Shown: positions 15,505 through 24,249 of the stretch, one piece after another
Position numbering within the stretch: the stretch's first letter is position 1
Layout of the letters: every line of letters begins with the position of its first letter
From: Sedimenticola sp.
GTDB taxonomy: Bacteria > Pseudomonadota > Gammaproteobacteria > Chromatiales > Chromatiaceae
Direction: 5' to 3'
Length of the DNA: 34,948 bases
Assembly (NCBI GenBank): GCA_026984735.1
Contig: JALSRN010000040.1
Location: 1 to 34,948 of the forward strand
Position numbers and translations under genes: made by a program
The notes under the pieces: generated by a model
Databases searched by the model: none
What the model was told of the DNA's origin: nothing
The model's input: the letters and a program-made list of their open reading frames with translations, nothing else

Positions 15505-18324
15505 TCACTCCAGCATCCACTTGCGCCACAGCCGCTCGACCTGCCGACGCTCCTCCCGCAACCGCTCCTGGGGAATGCGGGCGGCTTGCTCCTGCAGCGC
15601 GCAGCGGTGTTGGGCACCCCGGAACTTCTGATAGGCGAGGGCCAGCGCCTCGGTTTCTTCGCGCGGAAAGAGCCCGGTCGCGGCGATGGTTTCGAGGAGG
15701 TGGAGGTTGTCGCTCCACTCGGTCAGCGACGGATGGCCGGCCGCCCACCCAAGAATTGCGTATTGAACCATAAACTCGATATCGGCGATACCGCCGCGCC
15801 CTTGCTTGAGGTCGAACCACCGTTCGTCGCTCCGGTCGCGGGCGCCGCGCAGCTTTTCGCGCATCTTAACCACCTCGGCACGGAGGGCGGTTCGCTCGCG
15901 CGGCTGGCGCAGCACCTGGCGGCGGACCGCCTCGAATCGGCCCATGAGCGCTGCGTCGCCCGCGATGGCGCGAGCGCGCACCAGCGCCTGGTGCTCCCAG
16001 GTCCAGGCTTGCTCCCGCTGATATCTTTCGAAGCCGCCCAGAGGGGGCACCAGAGGGCCCGAGGCGCCGTGGGGCCGAAGACGCATGTCCACCGGATAGA
16101 GAACCCCGGAAGGGGTGCGGGTGGTGAGAAGATGGATGATGCGCTGCCCCAGCCGGGCGTAGAAAAGATCGTTGGCCACCGGCCGGGCGCCGTCGGTGGT
16201 GGCGCTGAGCGGGTAGTCGGCGTGCAGGAAGACTAGGTCGAGATCCGAGCCGTACCCCAGCTCGATGCCGCCCAGCTTGCCGTAGCCGACGATGGCGAAG
16301 CCGCTGCCTTCCACCCGCCGCGGTCGTCCGTAACGGCGGACGACCTGCTCCCAGGCAAGGGCGAACACCTGGGCCAGCACCGCTTCGGCGATCTCGGTGA
16401 GGTGGTCGCTCACCACCGTCAAGGGGATGGCGCCGGCGATGTCCGCCGCCGCGGTGCGCAGGCGGTTGCCGGCGGCGAACTGGCGCAGCCGCTCCATCTG
16501 CTGCTCCAGATCGTCGGGGGCGATCTTCGCCAGCAGGGCCGCCAGCTCCTCGTCCAGCTCCCGGCGCCGCAGAGGGGCGTAGAGGCGGCGTGGATCGAGC
16601 AGTTCGTCCAGCAGCACCGGCTGGTGGGTCAGCTGCTCCACCACCCAGAGGCTCTCGGAGGCCAGCCGCACCAGGTGTTCCACCGCCTGCGGGTTTTCCA
16701 GCAGCAGGTCGAGATAGGCGGTGCGGCGCACGATGGCCCGCATCAGCCGCAGGATGCGCTCCAGCGCCACCCCCGGCCGGGCCGCCGCGGCGCACGCCTG
16801 GAGCAGCCGCGGCATGAGGCGGTCGAGCTTGGCCCGGGCGCCGGCGGTGAGGGCGCGGCAGGGCCCCGAATCGCGGAACGCGGCCAGGCGCGCCAGCGCT
16901 TCGGCGCCCTCGTCGAATCCCGCTTCCGCCAGGAGGGCGAGGGCGGAGGGGTCCGACGCCTCCGCTTCCCACACCTGCTCCATGGGACCGGGCGGCTCGT
17001 CGTCCCCGGCGAAGAGGGCGTGAAAGTGGCCCTCCACCGCGCTTCGGTGGCGTTCCAGCGCCGTTTCGAATTCCGGCCATTGGGAGAAGCCCATGCTGCG
17101 CGCCAGCCGCCGGCGCCCGGCCTCGTCCGCCGGAAGCCGATGGGTCTGCTCGTCGCGCCACGCCTGCAGCCGGTTCTCCACCCGTCTGAGAAACTGGTAG
17201 GCGCGGGAGAGCTGCTGCACCGCGGGCGCGGGCAGCAGGTTGCGTCCGCCCAGACGGGCCAGCGCCTCCAGCAGGGGGCGCACCTGGAGCGAAGGGTCGC
17301 GGCCGCCGTGGACCAGTTGCAGGGCCTGGGCGATGAACTCGATCTCGCGGATTCCTCCCCGGCCCAGCTTGATGTTGGCGTCCATCCCCCGCTTGTGCAT
17401 CTGCGCCTGGATCAGCCGCTTCATGTGGCGAATGGCGTCGATGACGCCGAAATCCACGTAGCGCCGGTAGACGAAGGGCCGCAGGATCTCCATGAGCCGG
17501 GCCCGGTGGGCCGCCGACCCGGTCACCGGCCGGGCCTTGACCATGGCGTACCGTTCCCACTCCCGCGCCTGGCCGGTGTAGTAGTTCTCCATCGCTTCGA
17601 AACTGACGGTCAGGGGGCCGGCCTCGCCGAAGGGGCGGAGGCGCAGATCCACCCGGAAGACGAAGCCCTCCTCGGTCGGCCGGCTCAACAGGTTCGCCAG
17701 CCTGCGCCCCAGGCGGGTGAAGAACTCTTCGTTGGAGAGAGACCGCCTGCCGTCGGTCTCTCCGTGGGCCGGAAAGGTGAGGATGAGGTCGATGTCGGAA
17801 CTGAGGTTGAGCTCCCGGGCGCCCAGCTTTCCCATGGCCAGCACCACCAGCTCCTGCGCCTCGCCCTGTCGGTCGCGCGGCGTGCCCCAGCGCTCCTCGG
17901 CCCAGCGGTGGAGTCGGGCCAGCCCCCGCTGGATGGAGAGGTCGGCCAGTTCGGAAAGCTCTTCCAGGGTCTCCGAGAGGTGGGCGCGGCGGCTGAGGTC
18001 GCGCCAGACGATGCGCATCATCTGGCGGCGCCGGAAGCGCCGCAGGCGCCGCGCCAGCGTCTCTTCGTCCTCGCAACCCCGCAGCGCCTCGTCCAGGGCG
18101 GCGGCCATCTCGCCGGGCCGCAACGCCCTTTCCAGCAGTCCGGCGTCGGCCAGCGACAGCGGCAGCTTCGGCTCCTGGAGGCAGCTGCGGGCGACGAACT
18201 CGCTTGCCTCCCAAACCGCGGGCAGCTCCGCCGCCAAGTCGGCGTGGCGCGCCAGCATGCCGGCCTCGGGAAGGCGGTTCCACTCGGCGAGAAGGGGGAC
18301 GTCGGCGGGTGTCGGCCCGCTCAT
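15505..18324 (-). CDS. glnE: Bifunctional glutamine synthetase adenylyltransferase/deadenylase
   Basis: The 939-residue protein is full length (E. coli 946). It has two nucleotidyltransferase domains, the N-terminal one with LSSDIDLI (D177 and D179) used for deadenylylation and the C-terminal one with GYGSDLDLVFLH near residue 695 used for adenylylation, joined by a helical linker. The text VDLRLRPFGEAGPL and VDMRLRPHGASGPLV repeats in each half, as expected. It regulates glutamine synthetase in response to PII. ATG at 18324 lies 5 bases after the stop of the DUF302 gene, so the two are likely co-transcribed. Confidence 0.97.
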   Translation of the reverse strand: MSGPTPADVPLLAEWNRLPEAGMLARHADLAAELPAVWEASEFVARSCLQEPKLPLSLADAGLLERALRPGEMAAALDEALRGCEDEETLARRLRRFRRRQMMRIVWRDLSRRAHLSETLEELSELADLSIQRGLARLHRWAEERWGTPRDRQGEAQELVVLAMGKLGARELNLSSDIDLILTFPAHGETDGRRSLSNEEFFTRLGRRLANLLSRPTEEGFVFRVDLRLRPFGEAGPLTVSFEAMENYYTGQAREWERYAMVKARPVTGSAAHRARLMEILRPFVYRRYVDFGVIDAIRHMKRLIQAQMHKRGMDANIKLGRGGIREIEFIAQALQLVHGGRDPSLQVRPLLEALARLGGRNLLPAPAVQQLSRAYQFLRRVENRLQAWRDEQTHRLPADEAGRRRLARSMGFSQWPEFETALERHRSAVEGHFHALFAGDDEPPGPMEQVWEAEASDPSALALLAEAGFDEGAEALARLAAFRDSGPCRALTAGARAKLDRLMPRLLQACAAAARPGVALERILRLMRAIVRRTAYLDLLLENPQAVEHLVRLASESLWVVEQLTHQPVLLDELLDPRRLYAPLRRRELDEELAALLAKIAPDDLEQQMERLRQFAAGNRLRTAAADIAGAIPLTVVSDHLTEIAEAVLAQVFALAWEQVVRRYGRPRRVEGSGFAIVGYGKLGGIELGYGSDLDLVFLHADYPLSATTDGARPVANDLFYARLGQRIIHLLTTRTPSGVLYPVDMRLRPHGASGPLVPPLGGFERYQREQAWTWEHQALVRARAIAGDAALMGRFEAVRRQVLRQPRERTALRAEVVKMREKLRGARDRSDERWFDLKQGRGGIADIEFMVQYAILGWAAGHPSLTEWSDNLHLLETIAATGLFPREETEALALAYQKFRGAQHRCALQEQAARIPQERLREERRQVERLWRKWMLE

Positions 18325-18329
18325 GGGGT

Positions 18330-18785
18330 TCAGTGGCGCAACGCTTTTTCCGCCAGGCCGCGCAGGGCGCCCTGCATCTTGCGGATCAGCTCGTCACGGC
18401 CGTGGATGCCGTGGCGGGCGGCGATCCAGGCGGGATCGTTCCAGGCCACGTGGACCTGGCCCGCGGCATCCCGCCACACCAGATATTTCATCGGCAGGTC
18501 GATGCCCGCCGTGGGGCTCTTCTGCATCAGCAGCGTCCCCGCTTTGGGCTTGCCAAAGATCAAAAGCTGCTCCGGCGGCAACCGCAGGCCCGCCTTGGCC
18601 GCCCCTTCGGCGTGGTTCACCCGGGCCATGATGGTGAAGCCGGCGCGGGAGACGCTCTTCACAAGGCGTTCCATGGTCTGGTCCACCCCGTAGGGGCTGT
18701 CGAGGACGACGAGCCCCTCGACGGCGCCGGCGGCGCTTGCCGCCAGCAGCAGGAAAGGAAGAATGAAAGCGGGTCGTAAGCGCAT
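18330..18785 (-). CDS. Exported DUF302-domain protein
   Basis: The 151-residue product begins with a typical signal peptide (MRLRPAFILPFLLLAASAAGA, cleavage likely near residue 21). DUF302 features follow: SPYGVDQTMERLVKSVSRAGFTIMARVNHAEGA, LLIFGKPKAGTLLMQ and DLPMKYLVWRD. The function of the family is not established; members occur in many sulfur oxidisers as single-domain periplasmic proteins. AAGGAG lies 7 bases before the ATG at 18785. It sits 24 bases after the PNPOx-family gene and 5 bases before glnE. Confidence 0.88.
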   Translation of the reverse strand: MRLRPAFILPFLLLAASAAGAVEGLVVLDSPYGVDQTMERLVKSVSRAGFTIMARVNHAEGAAKAGLRLPPEQLLIFGKPKAGTLLMQKSPTAGIDLPMKYLVWRDAAGQVHVAWNDPAWIAARHGIHGRDELIRKMQGALRGLAEKALRH

Positions 18786-18809
18786 GGGAGTGCTCCTTGG
18801 GTCGGTGGG

Positions 18810-19370
18810 TCAGTCGGCGATCTCCGTGTCGATGCCGGTGGGTCGGCCGTCCAGGCTGAATCTGTTGTTCTCCTTCCAGTAGGCGCGGATGCCCTTTTCC
18901 CCCTTTTTCCGCGCCCAGCGAACCAGGGCGTCGCGCTGCCCTTTGAACTCCATGAGGGGGACGCCCATGCCGCAGGAGGTCTGCACCAGCTCCACGCGCA
19001 GATCGACGATCTGGCGGGCGCCCGGCAGGGGGCGGAAAAGGGCCCGCTTCTCGGCCCACTGGGGGTCGCTCGGCTGGACAAGGCGCGCCCGGCCGTAGAT
19101 TCGCAGAATCATGGGGTCGCCCTGGAAAGCGCAGAACATCAGGGTCATGCGCGGGTCCTGCCGCAGGTGAGCCGCGGTCTCGTTGCCGCTGCCGGTGAGG
19201 TTGAGCCAGCCCACCCGTTTGGGCCCCAGGATCCGCAGCGTATCCAGCCCCTTGGGAGAGAGGTTGATCCGGCCGTCCGGCGCGGCGGTGGCCACGAAGA
19301 AGAGGGGCTGGGCCTCCATGAAGCGGCGCAGGCGGTCGGGGATTTCGGAATATCTCTTGGCCAATTTCAC
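18810..19370 (-). CDS. Pyridoxamine 5'-phosphate oxidase-family protein
   Basis: From GTG at 19370 the product is 186 residues. It has the split-barrel FMN-binding pattern of the PNPOx-like superfamily (FFVATAAPDGRINLSPKG, GNETAAHLRQDPRMTLMFC, RIYGRARLV) and a C-terminal segment, TSCGMGVPLMEF, followed by basic residues and EIAD at the end. Members bind FMN, F420 or haem, and only some act on vitamin B6, so substrate is unknown. The GTG has GGAG only one base away, which is poor; a start at TTG two codons later is possible. It is the first gene of the minus-strand run and diverges from thiD. Confidence 0.85.
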   Translation of the reverse strand: MKLAKRYSEIPDRLRRFMEAQPLFFVATAAPDGRINLSPKGLDTLRILGPKRVGWLNLTGSGNETAAHLRQDPRMTLMFCAFQGDPMILRIYGRARLVQPSDPQWAEKRALFRPLPGARQIVDLRVELVQTSCGMGVPLMEFKGQRDALVRWARKKGEKGIRAYWKENNRFSLDGRPTGIDTEIAD

Positions 19371-19403
19371 GCTCCAGCCGCGCTCTCCCGGGCGGCGACG
19401 ACC

Positions 19404-19409
19404 ATCATA
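19404..19409 (-). promoter_or_regulatory. Candidate -10 element for the PNPOx-DUF302-glnE run
   Basis: The minus strand reads TATGAT about 33 bases before the GTG start at 19370, the best -10-like hexamer in the 130-base divergent region. No good -35 was found at 16-18 bases, so this is a weak call. Confidence 0.3.
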
Positions 19410-19488
19410 CCGCACTCGGCGGGCCGAACCCGCGAAAACGGGCGGGAGAGTCCATTGCAGGCCCGCTCTTCCGCCGGGGCCTTTTGGG

Positions 19489-19494
19489 TATACT
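19489..19494 (+). promoter_or_regulatory. Candidate -10 element placing the start of transcription at the thiD ATG
   Basis: TATACT lies 6 bases before ATG at 19501, and no Shine-Dalgarno sequence is present (the bases between are TTCCTCC-like pyrimidines). Transcription from this element would start at or near the ATG, giving a leaderless mRNA. A matching -35 at 17 bases is not evident. Confidence 0.35.
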
Positions 19495-19500
19495 TCCTCC

Positions 19501-20271
19501 ATGGCCTCTTCCCCTTCTCCCCCCGTGGTGCTCGCCTGTTCCGGCCACGATCCCTGCGGAGGGGCCGGCATCCAGGCGGACATCGAGTCGATCCGGGCGC
19601 AGGGGTGCCACCCCGCCACCCTCGTCACCGCCCTCACCGTGCAGGACAGCCGTCGGGCGTACAGCGTCCATCCGGTGGACCCGGAGCTGTTGCTGCGCCA
19701 GGCGCGCCGTCTGCTCGAGGATCTGCGGCCCGCCGCGATCAAGGTGGGGCTGGTGCCGAACGCCGGGGTGGCCGCCGCCCTGGCGACCCTGCTGGACGAG
19801 ATGGAGAAGGTGCCGGTGGTGCTCGATCCGGTGCTCCACGCCGGCGGCGGCGGCGCTCTGGGCGCGGCGGAAAATCTGGCTCCGCTGCTCGCCCGCGCCG
19901 CCCTGGCCACGCCCAACCGGGCGGAGGCGCGCCGGCTGGGGGGCGTCGAGGATCCTGAAGAGGCGGCCACGCGGTTGTTGCAGCGCGGCTGCCGGGCGGT
20001 GCTGGTCACCGGCGCCGACGAAGCCGGGGGCGCGGAGGTGATCAACAGCCTCTACCGCGCCGGCGAGACCCGGCACTGGCGCTGGCCGCGGCTGCCGGGT
20101 CGCTACCACGGCTCGGGCTGCACCCTCGCTTCGGCCGCCGCCGCCCGCCTGGCCCAGGGCGAGACCCTGGAAGAGGCGCTCGGCCGCGCTCAGGAGTACA
20201 CCCTGGAGAGCCTGCGCCGCGCTTTCGCGCCGGGCCGCGGACAGCGCTTTCCCGGGCGTTTCCCAAGTTGA
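19501..20271 (+). CDS. thiD: Hydroxymethylpyrimidine/phosphomethylpyrimidine kinase
   Basis: The 256-residue ribokinase-family enzyme has the opening VVLACSGHDPCGGAGIQADI, the central IKVGLVPN and VLDPVLHAGGGGAL, and the C-terminal anion-hole/catalytic GSGCTLASAAAARLA. It phosphorylates HMP and HMP-phosphate for thiamine synthesis. The ATG at 19501 is chosen by homology of the N-terminus; a longer reading frame upstream overlaps the divergent gene and is not credible. The gene lacks a Shine-Dalgarno sequence. It lies 4 bases before thiE, in the thiD-thiE-hemL order I recall from Pseudomonas. Confidence 0.94.
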   Translation: MASSPSPPVVLACSGHDPCGGAGIQADIESIRAQGCHPATLVTALTVQDSRRAYSVHPVDPELLLRQARRLLEDLRPAAIKVGLVPNAGVAAALATLLDEMEKVPVVLDPVLHAGGGGALGAAENLAPLLARAALATPNRAEARRLGGVEDPEEAATRLLQRGCRAVLVTGADEAGGAEVINSLYRAGETRHWRWPRLPGRYHGSGCTLASAAAARLAQGETLEEALGRAQEYTLESLRRAFAPGRGQRFPGRFPS

Positions 20272-20275
20272 GAAG

Positions 20276-20917
20276 ATGAAGCGGAGCTCCTTGCGCGGTC
20301 TCTACGCCATCACTCCCGAGCGTTTGCGGGGCCGGTCGCTGCTGGAGGCGGCCGAGGCGGCGCTGGCGGGCGGCGCCGCTCTGCTGCAGTACCGCGACAA
20401 GAGCGACGACCAACGACGGCGGCTCTCCGAAGCGCTTGCGCTGAACCGGCTCTGCCGGCGATACGGCGCGCTCTTCATCGTCAACGACGACGTGGAGCTG
20501 GCGCGCGCCAGCGGTGCCCAGGGGGTCCACCTGGGGCGGCAGGACGCACCTTTGGAAGAGGCGCGCCGGCGGCTCGGAGGGGGAGCGGTGGTGGGCATCT
20601 CCTGCTACGATCGGTGGGCGCGGGCGGTGGAGGCGGCTCGCATGGGGGCCGACTATGTCGCCTTCGGCGCCTTCCACCCCTCTCCCACCAAACCGCAGGC
20701 GGTGCGCGCCCATCCCGATCTTCTGCGCCGCGCCCGCCGCGAGCTGGATCTGCCGGTGGTTGCCATCGGCGGCGTAACGGCCGAAAATGCCGAACCGTTG
20801 ATTCGCGCCGGCGCCCACATGGTGGCCGTGGTCCAGGGGCTCTTCGCCCAACCCGACATCCGCGCCGCGGCGCGCCGCATCTCCGCCCTGTTCGAACCAC
20901 CCCGAGGAGCGTCATGA
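20276..20917 (+). CDS. thiE: Thiamine-phosphate synthase
   Basis: The 213-residue TIM-barrel enzyme shows LLQYRDKS (pyrophosphate binding), [34 protein letters not shown] and [11 protein letters not shown] in order. It joins HMP-diphosphate and thiazole phosphate to make thiamine phosphate. The phosphate-binding stretch GAFHPSPTK varies mildly from the common G-P-x-F-P-T-x-T-K but keeps the lysine. Its ATG is 4 bases after the thiD stop, and its own stop overlaps the hemL start as ATGA. Confidence 0.94.
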   Translation: MKRSSLRGLYAITPERLRGRSLLEAAEAALAGGAALLQYRDKSDDQRRRLSEALALNRLCRRYGALFIVNDDVELARASGAQGVHLGRQDAPLEEARRRLGGGAVVGISCYDRWARAVEAARMGADYVAFGAFHPSPTKPQAVRAHPDLLRRARRELDLPVVAIGGVTAENAEPLIRAGAHMVAVVQGLFAQPDIRAAARRISALFEPPRGAS

Positions 20918-22194
20918 GCAGATCCCACGAACTCTTTGAACTGGCCCAGCGCCACATTCCCGGCGGCGTCAACTCTCCCGTGCGCGCTTTCAAGGGCGTG
21001 GGCGGCGATCCGGTCTTCATCGACCACGCCGAGGGCGCCTACGTCTACGACGTGGAGGGGCGGCGCTACATCGACTATGTGGGCTCCTGGGGTCCCATGA
21101 TCCTCGGCCATGCCCATCCCCGGGTGATCGAGGCGGTGACCGCCGCCTGCCGCAAGGGGCTCTCCTTCGGCGCGCCCACCGAACTGGAGGTGCGCATCGC
21201 CGACAAGGTGTGCGAGCTGGTGCCCTCCATGGAACTGGTGCGGATGGTCTCCTCGGGCACCGAGGCCACCATGAGCGCCATCCGCCTGGCGCGCGGCCAC
21301 ACCGGGCGCGACAAGATCGTCAAGTTCGAAGGCTGCTACCACGGCCATTCCGACTCGTTGCTGGTGAAGGCGGGGTCGGGGGCGCTCACTCTGGGCGAGC
21401 CCTCATCTCCGGGGGTGCCCGCGGCCCTGGCGGAGCTCACCCTCACCCTGAGGTACAACGACATCGAGCAGGTCCGCCAGGCCTTCGCCGAAGTGGGCGA
21501 GGAGATCGCCTGCGTCATCGTGGAGCCGGTGGCCGGCAACATGAACTGCATTCCGCCGCTGCCCGGCTTTCTCGAAGGGCTGCGGGAGCTGTGCGACCGC
21601 TACGGCGCCGTGCTCATCTTCGACGAGGTGATGACCGGCTTTCGCGTGGATCTGCACGGCGCCCAGGGCCTTTACGGCGTCACCCCCGATCTCACCACCC
21701 TGGGCAAGGTGATCGGCGGCGGCATGCCCGTGGGCGCTTTCGGCGGCAAGGCGGAGATCATGGAGAAGATCGCGCCTCTGGGACCGGTCTACCAGGCCGG
21801 CACCCTCTCCGGCAATCCGGTGGCCATGACCGCCGGGCTGGAGACGCTGGAGCTGATCTCGGCGCCCGGTTTCTTCGAGGAGCTGGGCGACAAGACCGGC
21901 CGGCTCATCGCCTCGCTGGTGGAGGCGGGTCGGGCCGCCGGCGTGGCCGTCACCGAGAACCATGTGGGCGGCATGTTCGGCCTCTTCTTCACCGATGCGG
22001 ACCGGGTCACCGACTTCGCCGGGGCCACCGCCTGCGACCAGGAGCGCTTCAAGCGCTTCTTCCACGCCATGCTCGACGAAGGGGTCTATCTGGCGCCCTC
22101 GGCCTTCGAGGCGGGCTTCGTCTCCGCGGCCCACGGCGATGGGGAGCTCGAACGGACCCTGGAAGCCGCCCGACGGGCCTTCGCCCGGCTCTGA
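20914..22194 (+). CDS. hemL: Glutamate-1-semialdehyde 2,1-aminomutase
   Basis: The 426-residue class III PLP enzyme is full length. It has [11 protein letters not shown] at the N-terminus, [35 protein letters not shown] and the PLP lysine K265 in [17 protein letters not shown]. It produces 5-aminolevulinate for haem in the C5 pathway. GAGGAG precedes the ATG at 20914 by a few bases, inside the end of thiE. A longer frame running back into thiE is ruled out by homology. Confidence 0.97.
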   Translation: MSRSHELFELAQRHIPGGVNSPVRAFKGVGGDPVFIDHAEGAYVYDVEGRRYIDYVGSWGPMILGHAHPRVIEAVTAACRKGLSFGAPTELEVRIADKVCELVPSMELVRMVSSGTEATMSAIRLARGHTGRDKIVKFEGCYHGHSDSLLVKAGSGALTLGEPSSPGVPAALAELTLTLRYNDIEQVRQAFAEVGEEIACVIVEPVAGNMNCIPPLPGFLEGLRELCDRYGAVLIFDEVMTGFRVDLHGAQGLYGVTPDLTTLGKVIGGGMPVGAFGGKAEIMEKIAPLGPVYQAGTLSGNPVAMTAGLETLELISAPGFFEELGDKTGRLIASLVEAGRAAGVAVTENHVGGMFGLFFTDADRVTDFAGATACDQERFKRFFHAMLDEGVYLAPSAFEAGFVSAAHGDGELERTLEAARRAFARL

Positions 22195-22200
22195 TTCCGC

Positions 22201-24150
22201 TTGGCCGAGCATTTCCAGCAGCTCCTCCACTGGGTGAACGCCAACCCCGGCTGGGCCGGGGCGGTGGTGTTCCTCATGGCCTTCGCCGAATCCATGGCGG
22301 TGGTGGGCATGGTGGTGCCGGGCGTGGCCATTCTCTTCGCCGTGGGAGCGCTCATCGGCGCCGGCGCCCTCGATTTCTGGCGGATGGCGGCCTGGGCGGC
22401 GGTGGGCGCTGTTCTCGGGGACGGCCTGAGCTTCTGGCTGGGCCGCCGTTACCGCCACCGGCTGAGCCGTCTCTGGCCTTTCAGCCGCCATCCCGAAGCG
22501 CTCTCCCGGGGCATCGCCTTCTTCGAGAAGTACGGCGGCAAGAGCGTGGTCATCGGCCGCTTCTTCGGCCCGGTGCGCGCGGTGATCCCCCTGGTCGCGG
22601 GCATGATGGAGATGCCGCCGGCGCGCTTTCTCTTCGCCAACGTGCTCTCGGCGCTGGGTTGGGCGCCGGCCTACCTGCTGCCGGGAATGGCCTTCGGCGC
22701 CTCCCTGGAGCTCGCCTCGGAAGTGGCGTTCCGGCTGGTGCTGCTGTTGGTGGTGCTGGTGGGCAGCTTCTGGTTCTTGGGCTGGCTCTCCCACCGCCTC
22801 TTTCTGTGGCTGCAACCGCGGGGAAAGCGGTGGGTTCGGAAGGTGCTGCAGCTCGGCGAGCGTCACCGCTGGGTGGGGCGGATCGCCCGGGCGCTGGGCG
22901 ACCCGGACCACCCGGAATCGCGGGGGCTCGCCATGCTGGCGGGGCTGCTGGTTCTGGCAAGCGGCCTGCTGGCGCTGATGGCGCTGCTTCCACGGCGCCC
23001 CCTGTTGGTGGCGGACAGCCTTCTCCATCTCGGACTGGATCGGCTCCAGAGCGATGCGGGAAACCACCTCATGCTGGCGGTCTCCGCGATGGCCGGGTCG
23101 GGCGCCACTCTGGGCATGTTGGTGCTGCTGTGGCTGCTGTTGGCCGGCTTCGGCCTGCGGCAGGCATCCCGCCACTGGCTCGGGGGCGCCGCTTTCGCCT
23201 GGGCCGTCGCTTTCGCCCTGGAATATTTTCTCCGTCGCCATCCGCAACTCTTGCCCGTCTTCCCCGACTTCTACGTGTTGCGCGCCTCCGTCTTCTTCGG
23301 GCTGGCCGCGGTGCTGGCCGCCACCCCCGTACTCCACACGCGCCGCTGGCTGGTCTACTCGGGCGCCACCCTGCTGCTGGTGGCGGTGGTTCTGGCCCAG
23401 CTCTATCTCGGCTCCACCCTGCCTGCGGTGCTGCACGCTTTGGGCGCGGGGCTGGTTTGGGTCACGGCGGTGGGCATGGCCTACCGCACCCACGGCAAGG
23501 GCGAGGCGCTGATGCCACGCCACGCCGTCGCGGTCGGGAGCATCGTGCTGCTGCTGGGGTTGGGAAGCGCTTTTTCCACTCCGGCGCCGCCGCCCTCGCC
23601 TCCCGGTGCCATGGTGCGTGGCATGGTGGCGGCGCAGCAGTGGCGACAGTGGGCCCGGGAGCGGCTCCCCCGCTGGCGCGGCGACGCTTTCGACAAGCGC
23701 CGGTATCCGCTGAATTTTCACTACGTCGGTCGGTTGCAGCGGCTGCGCCGGGCTCTCATGGAAAGAGGGTGGCGGCCGGCGCGCGCTTTTTCCGGATTGG
23801 AATGGCTGCGCCTCCTGGCGACTTCCACGCCGTTGCAGGCGTTGCCGGTGTTGCCCCACAGCCACGAAGGGCGGTTGGCGAGTCGCGCCTTCCAGAAACC
23901 CCTCGGCCGCGATCGTCGGCTGGTGCTCTATCTCTGGCCAAGCGGTTATCTGGTCGGCGGGGCGCCTCTTTGGCTGGGCGAGGTGACCCTGCAGCGCAAG
24001 CGGGCGTGGGCGGGACTGCTGGCCTATCCCCGCAGCGAAGGTGCCGGGGAAGGCGAGCTGAATCTTCTCCAGGCAGATCTGGCGGCGGGCGGAATGCGGC
24101 TGTTCAGAGCGCGTGACGGCCGTCTCCTGCAGGCGCAGGAAGAGGATTGA
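22201..24150 (+). CDS. DedA/VTT - PAP2-like - LssY C-terminal fusion membrane protein
   Basis: The 649-residue protein starts at TTG 22201, 6 bases after the hemL stop and without an obvious Shine-Dalgarno sequence; the first ATG is inside a membrane helix. Residues 1-205 are DedA/VTT: MAFAESMAVVGMVVPG and GRFFGPVRAVIPLVAGMM are diagnostic. Residues about 240-430 are a multi-helix segment placed where such fusions carry a PAP2 phosphatase. Residues about 445-649 match the LssY C-terminal domain (RLPRWRG, RRYPLNFHYVGRLQRLRRAL, LPVLPHSHEGR, RLVLYLWPSGYLV). The PAP2 part lacks recognisable catalytic motifs: no PSGH, AQLYLG in place of SRLYLG, and no following histidine. DedA proteins act in polyprenyl or phospholipid transport; the phosphatase part is probably inactive here. 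Confidence 0.85.
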   Translation: MAEHFQQLLHWVNANPGWAGAVVFLMAFAESMAVVGMVVPGVAILFAVGALIGAGALDFWRMAAWAAVGAVLGDGLSFWLGRRYRHRLSRLWPFSRHPEALSRGIAFFEKYGGKSVVIGRFFGPVRAVIPLVAGMMEMPPARFLFANVLSALGWAPAYLLPGMAFGASLELASEVAFRLVLLLVVLVGSFWFLGWLSHRLFLWLQPRGKRWVRKVLQLGERHRWVGRIARALGDPDHPESRGLAMLAGLLVLASGLLALMALLPRRPLLVADSLLHLGLDRLQSDAGNHLMLAVSAMAGSGATLGMLVLLWLLLAGFGLRQASRHWLGGAAFAWAVAFALEYFLRRHPQLLPVFPDFYVLRASVFFGLAAVLAATPVLHTRRWLVYSGATLLLVAVVLAQLYLGSTLPAVLHALGAGLVWVTAVGMAYRTHGKGEALMPRHAVAVGSIVLLLGLGSAFSTPAPPPSPPGAMVRGMVAAQQWRQWARERLPRWRGDAFDKRRYPLNFHYVGRLQRLRRALMERGWRPARAFSGLEWLRLLATSTPLQALPVLPHSHEGRLASRAFQKPLGRDRRLVLYLWPSGYLVGGAPLWLGEVTLQRKRAWAGLLAYPRSEGAGEGELNLLQADLAAGGMRLFRARDGRLLQAQEED

Positions 24151-24249
24151 GCGCCGCAACCGGGGAAACTTCACATTTTTGCATCGTGCCGGTGGTCACT
24201 TTGCAGGAGTTGGCTTTAAATAGGAATCCAGTATCACAAGGAGGCAGAG

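Noticed and set aside
16402-18693. Long plus-strand frame opposite glnE and the DUF302 gene
   Set aside because: Arg/Gln/Gly-rich composition without motifs; shadow of glnE.
21403-24174. Long minus-strand frame opposite hemL and the DedA fusion
   Set aside because: Low-complexity His/Gln/Glu/Arg-rich translation without motifs; shadow of two well-identified genes.
24190-24206. Sigma-54 type promoter before the receiver/coiled-coil gene
   Set aside because: GG and GC are at the right spacing with TTTGCA at -12, but the -24 box (TGGCAC) matches only at GG, so chance is likely.
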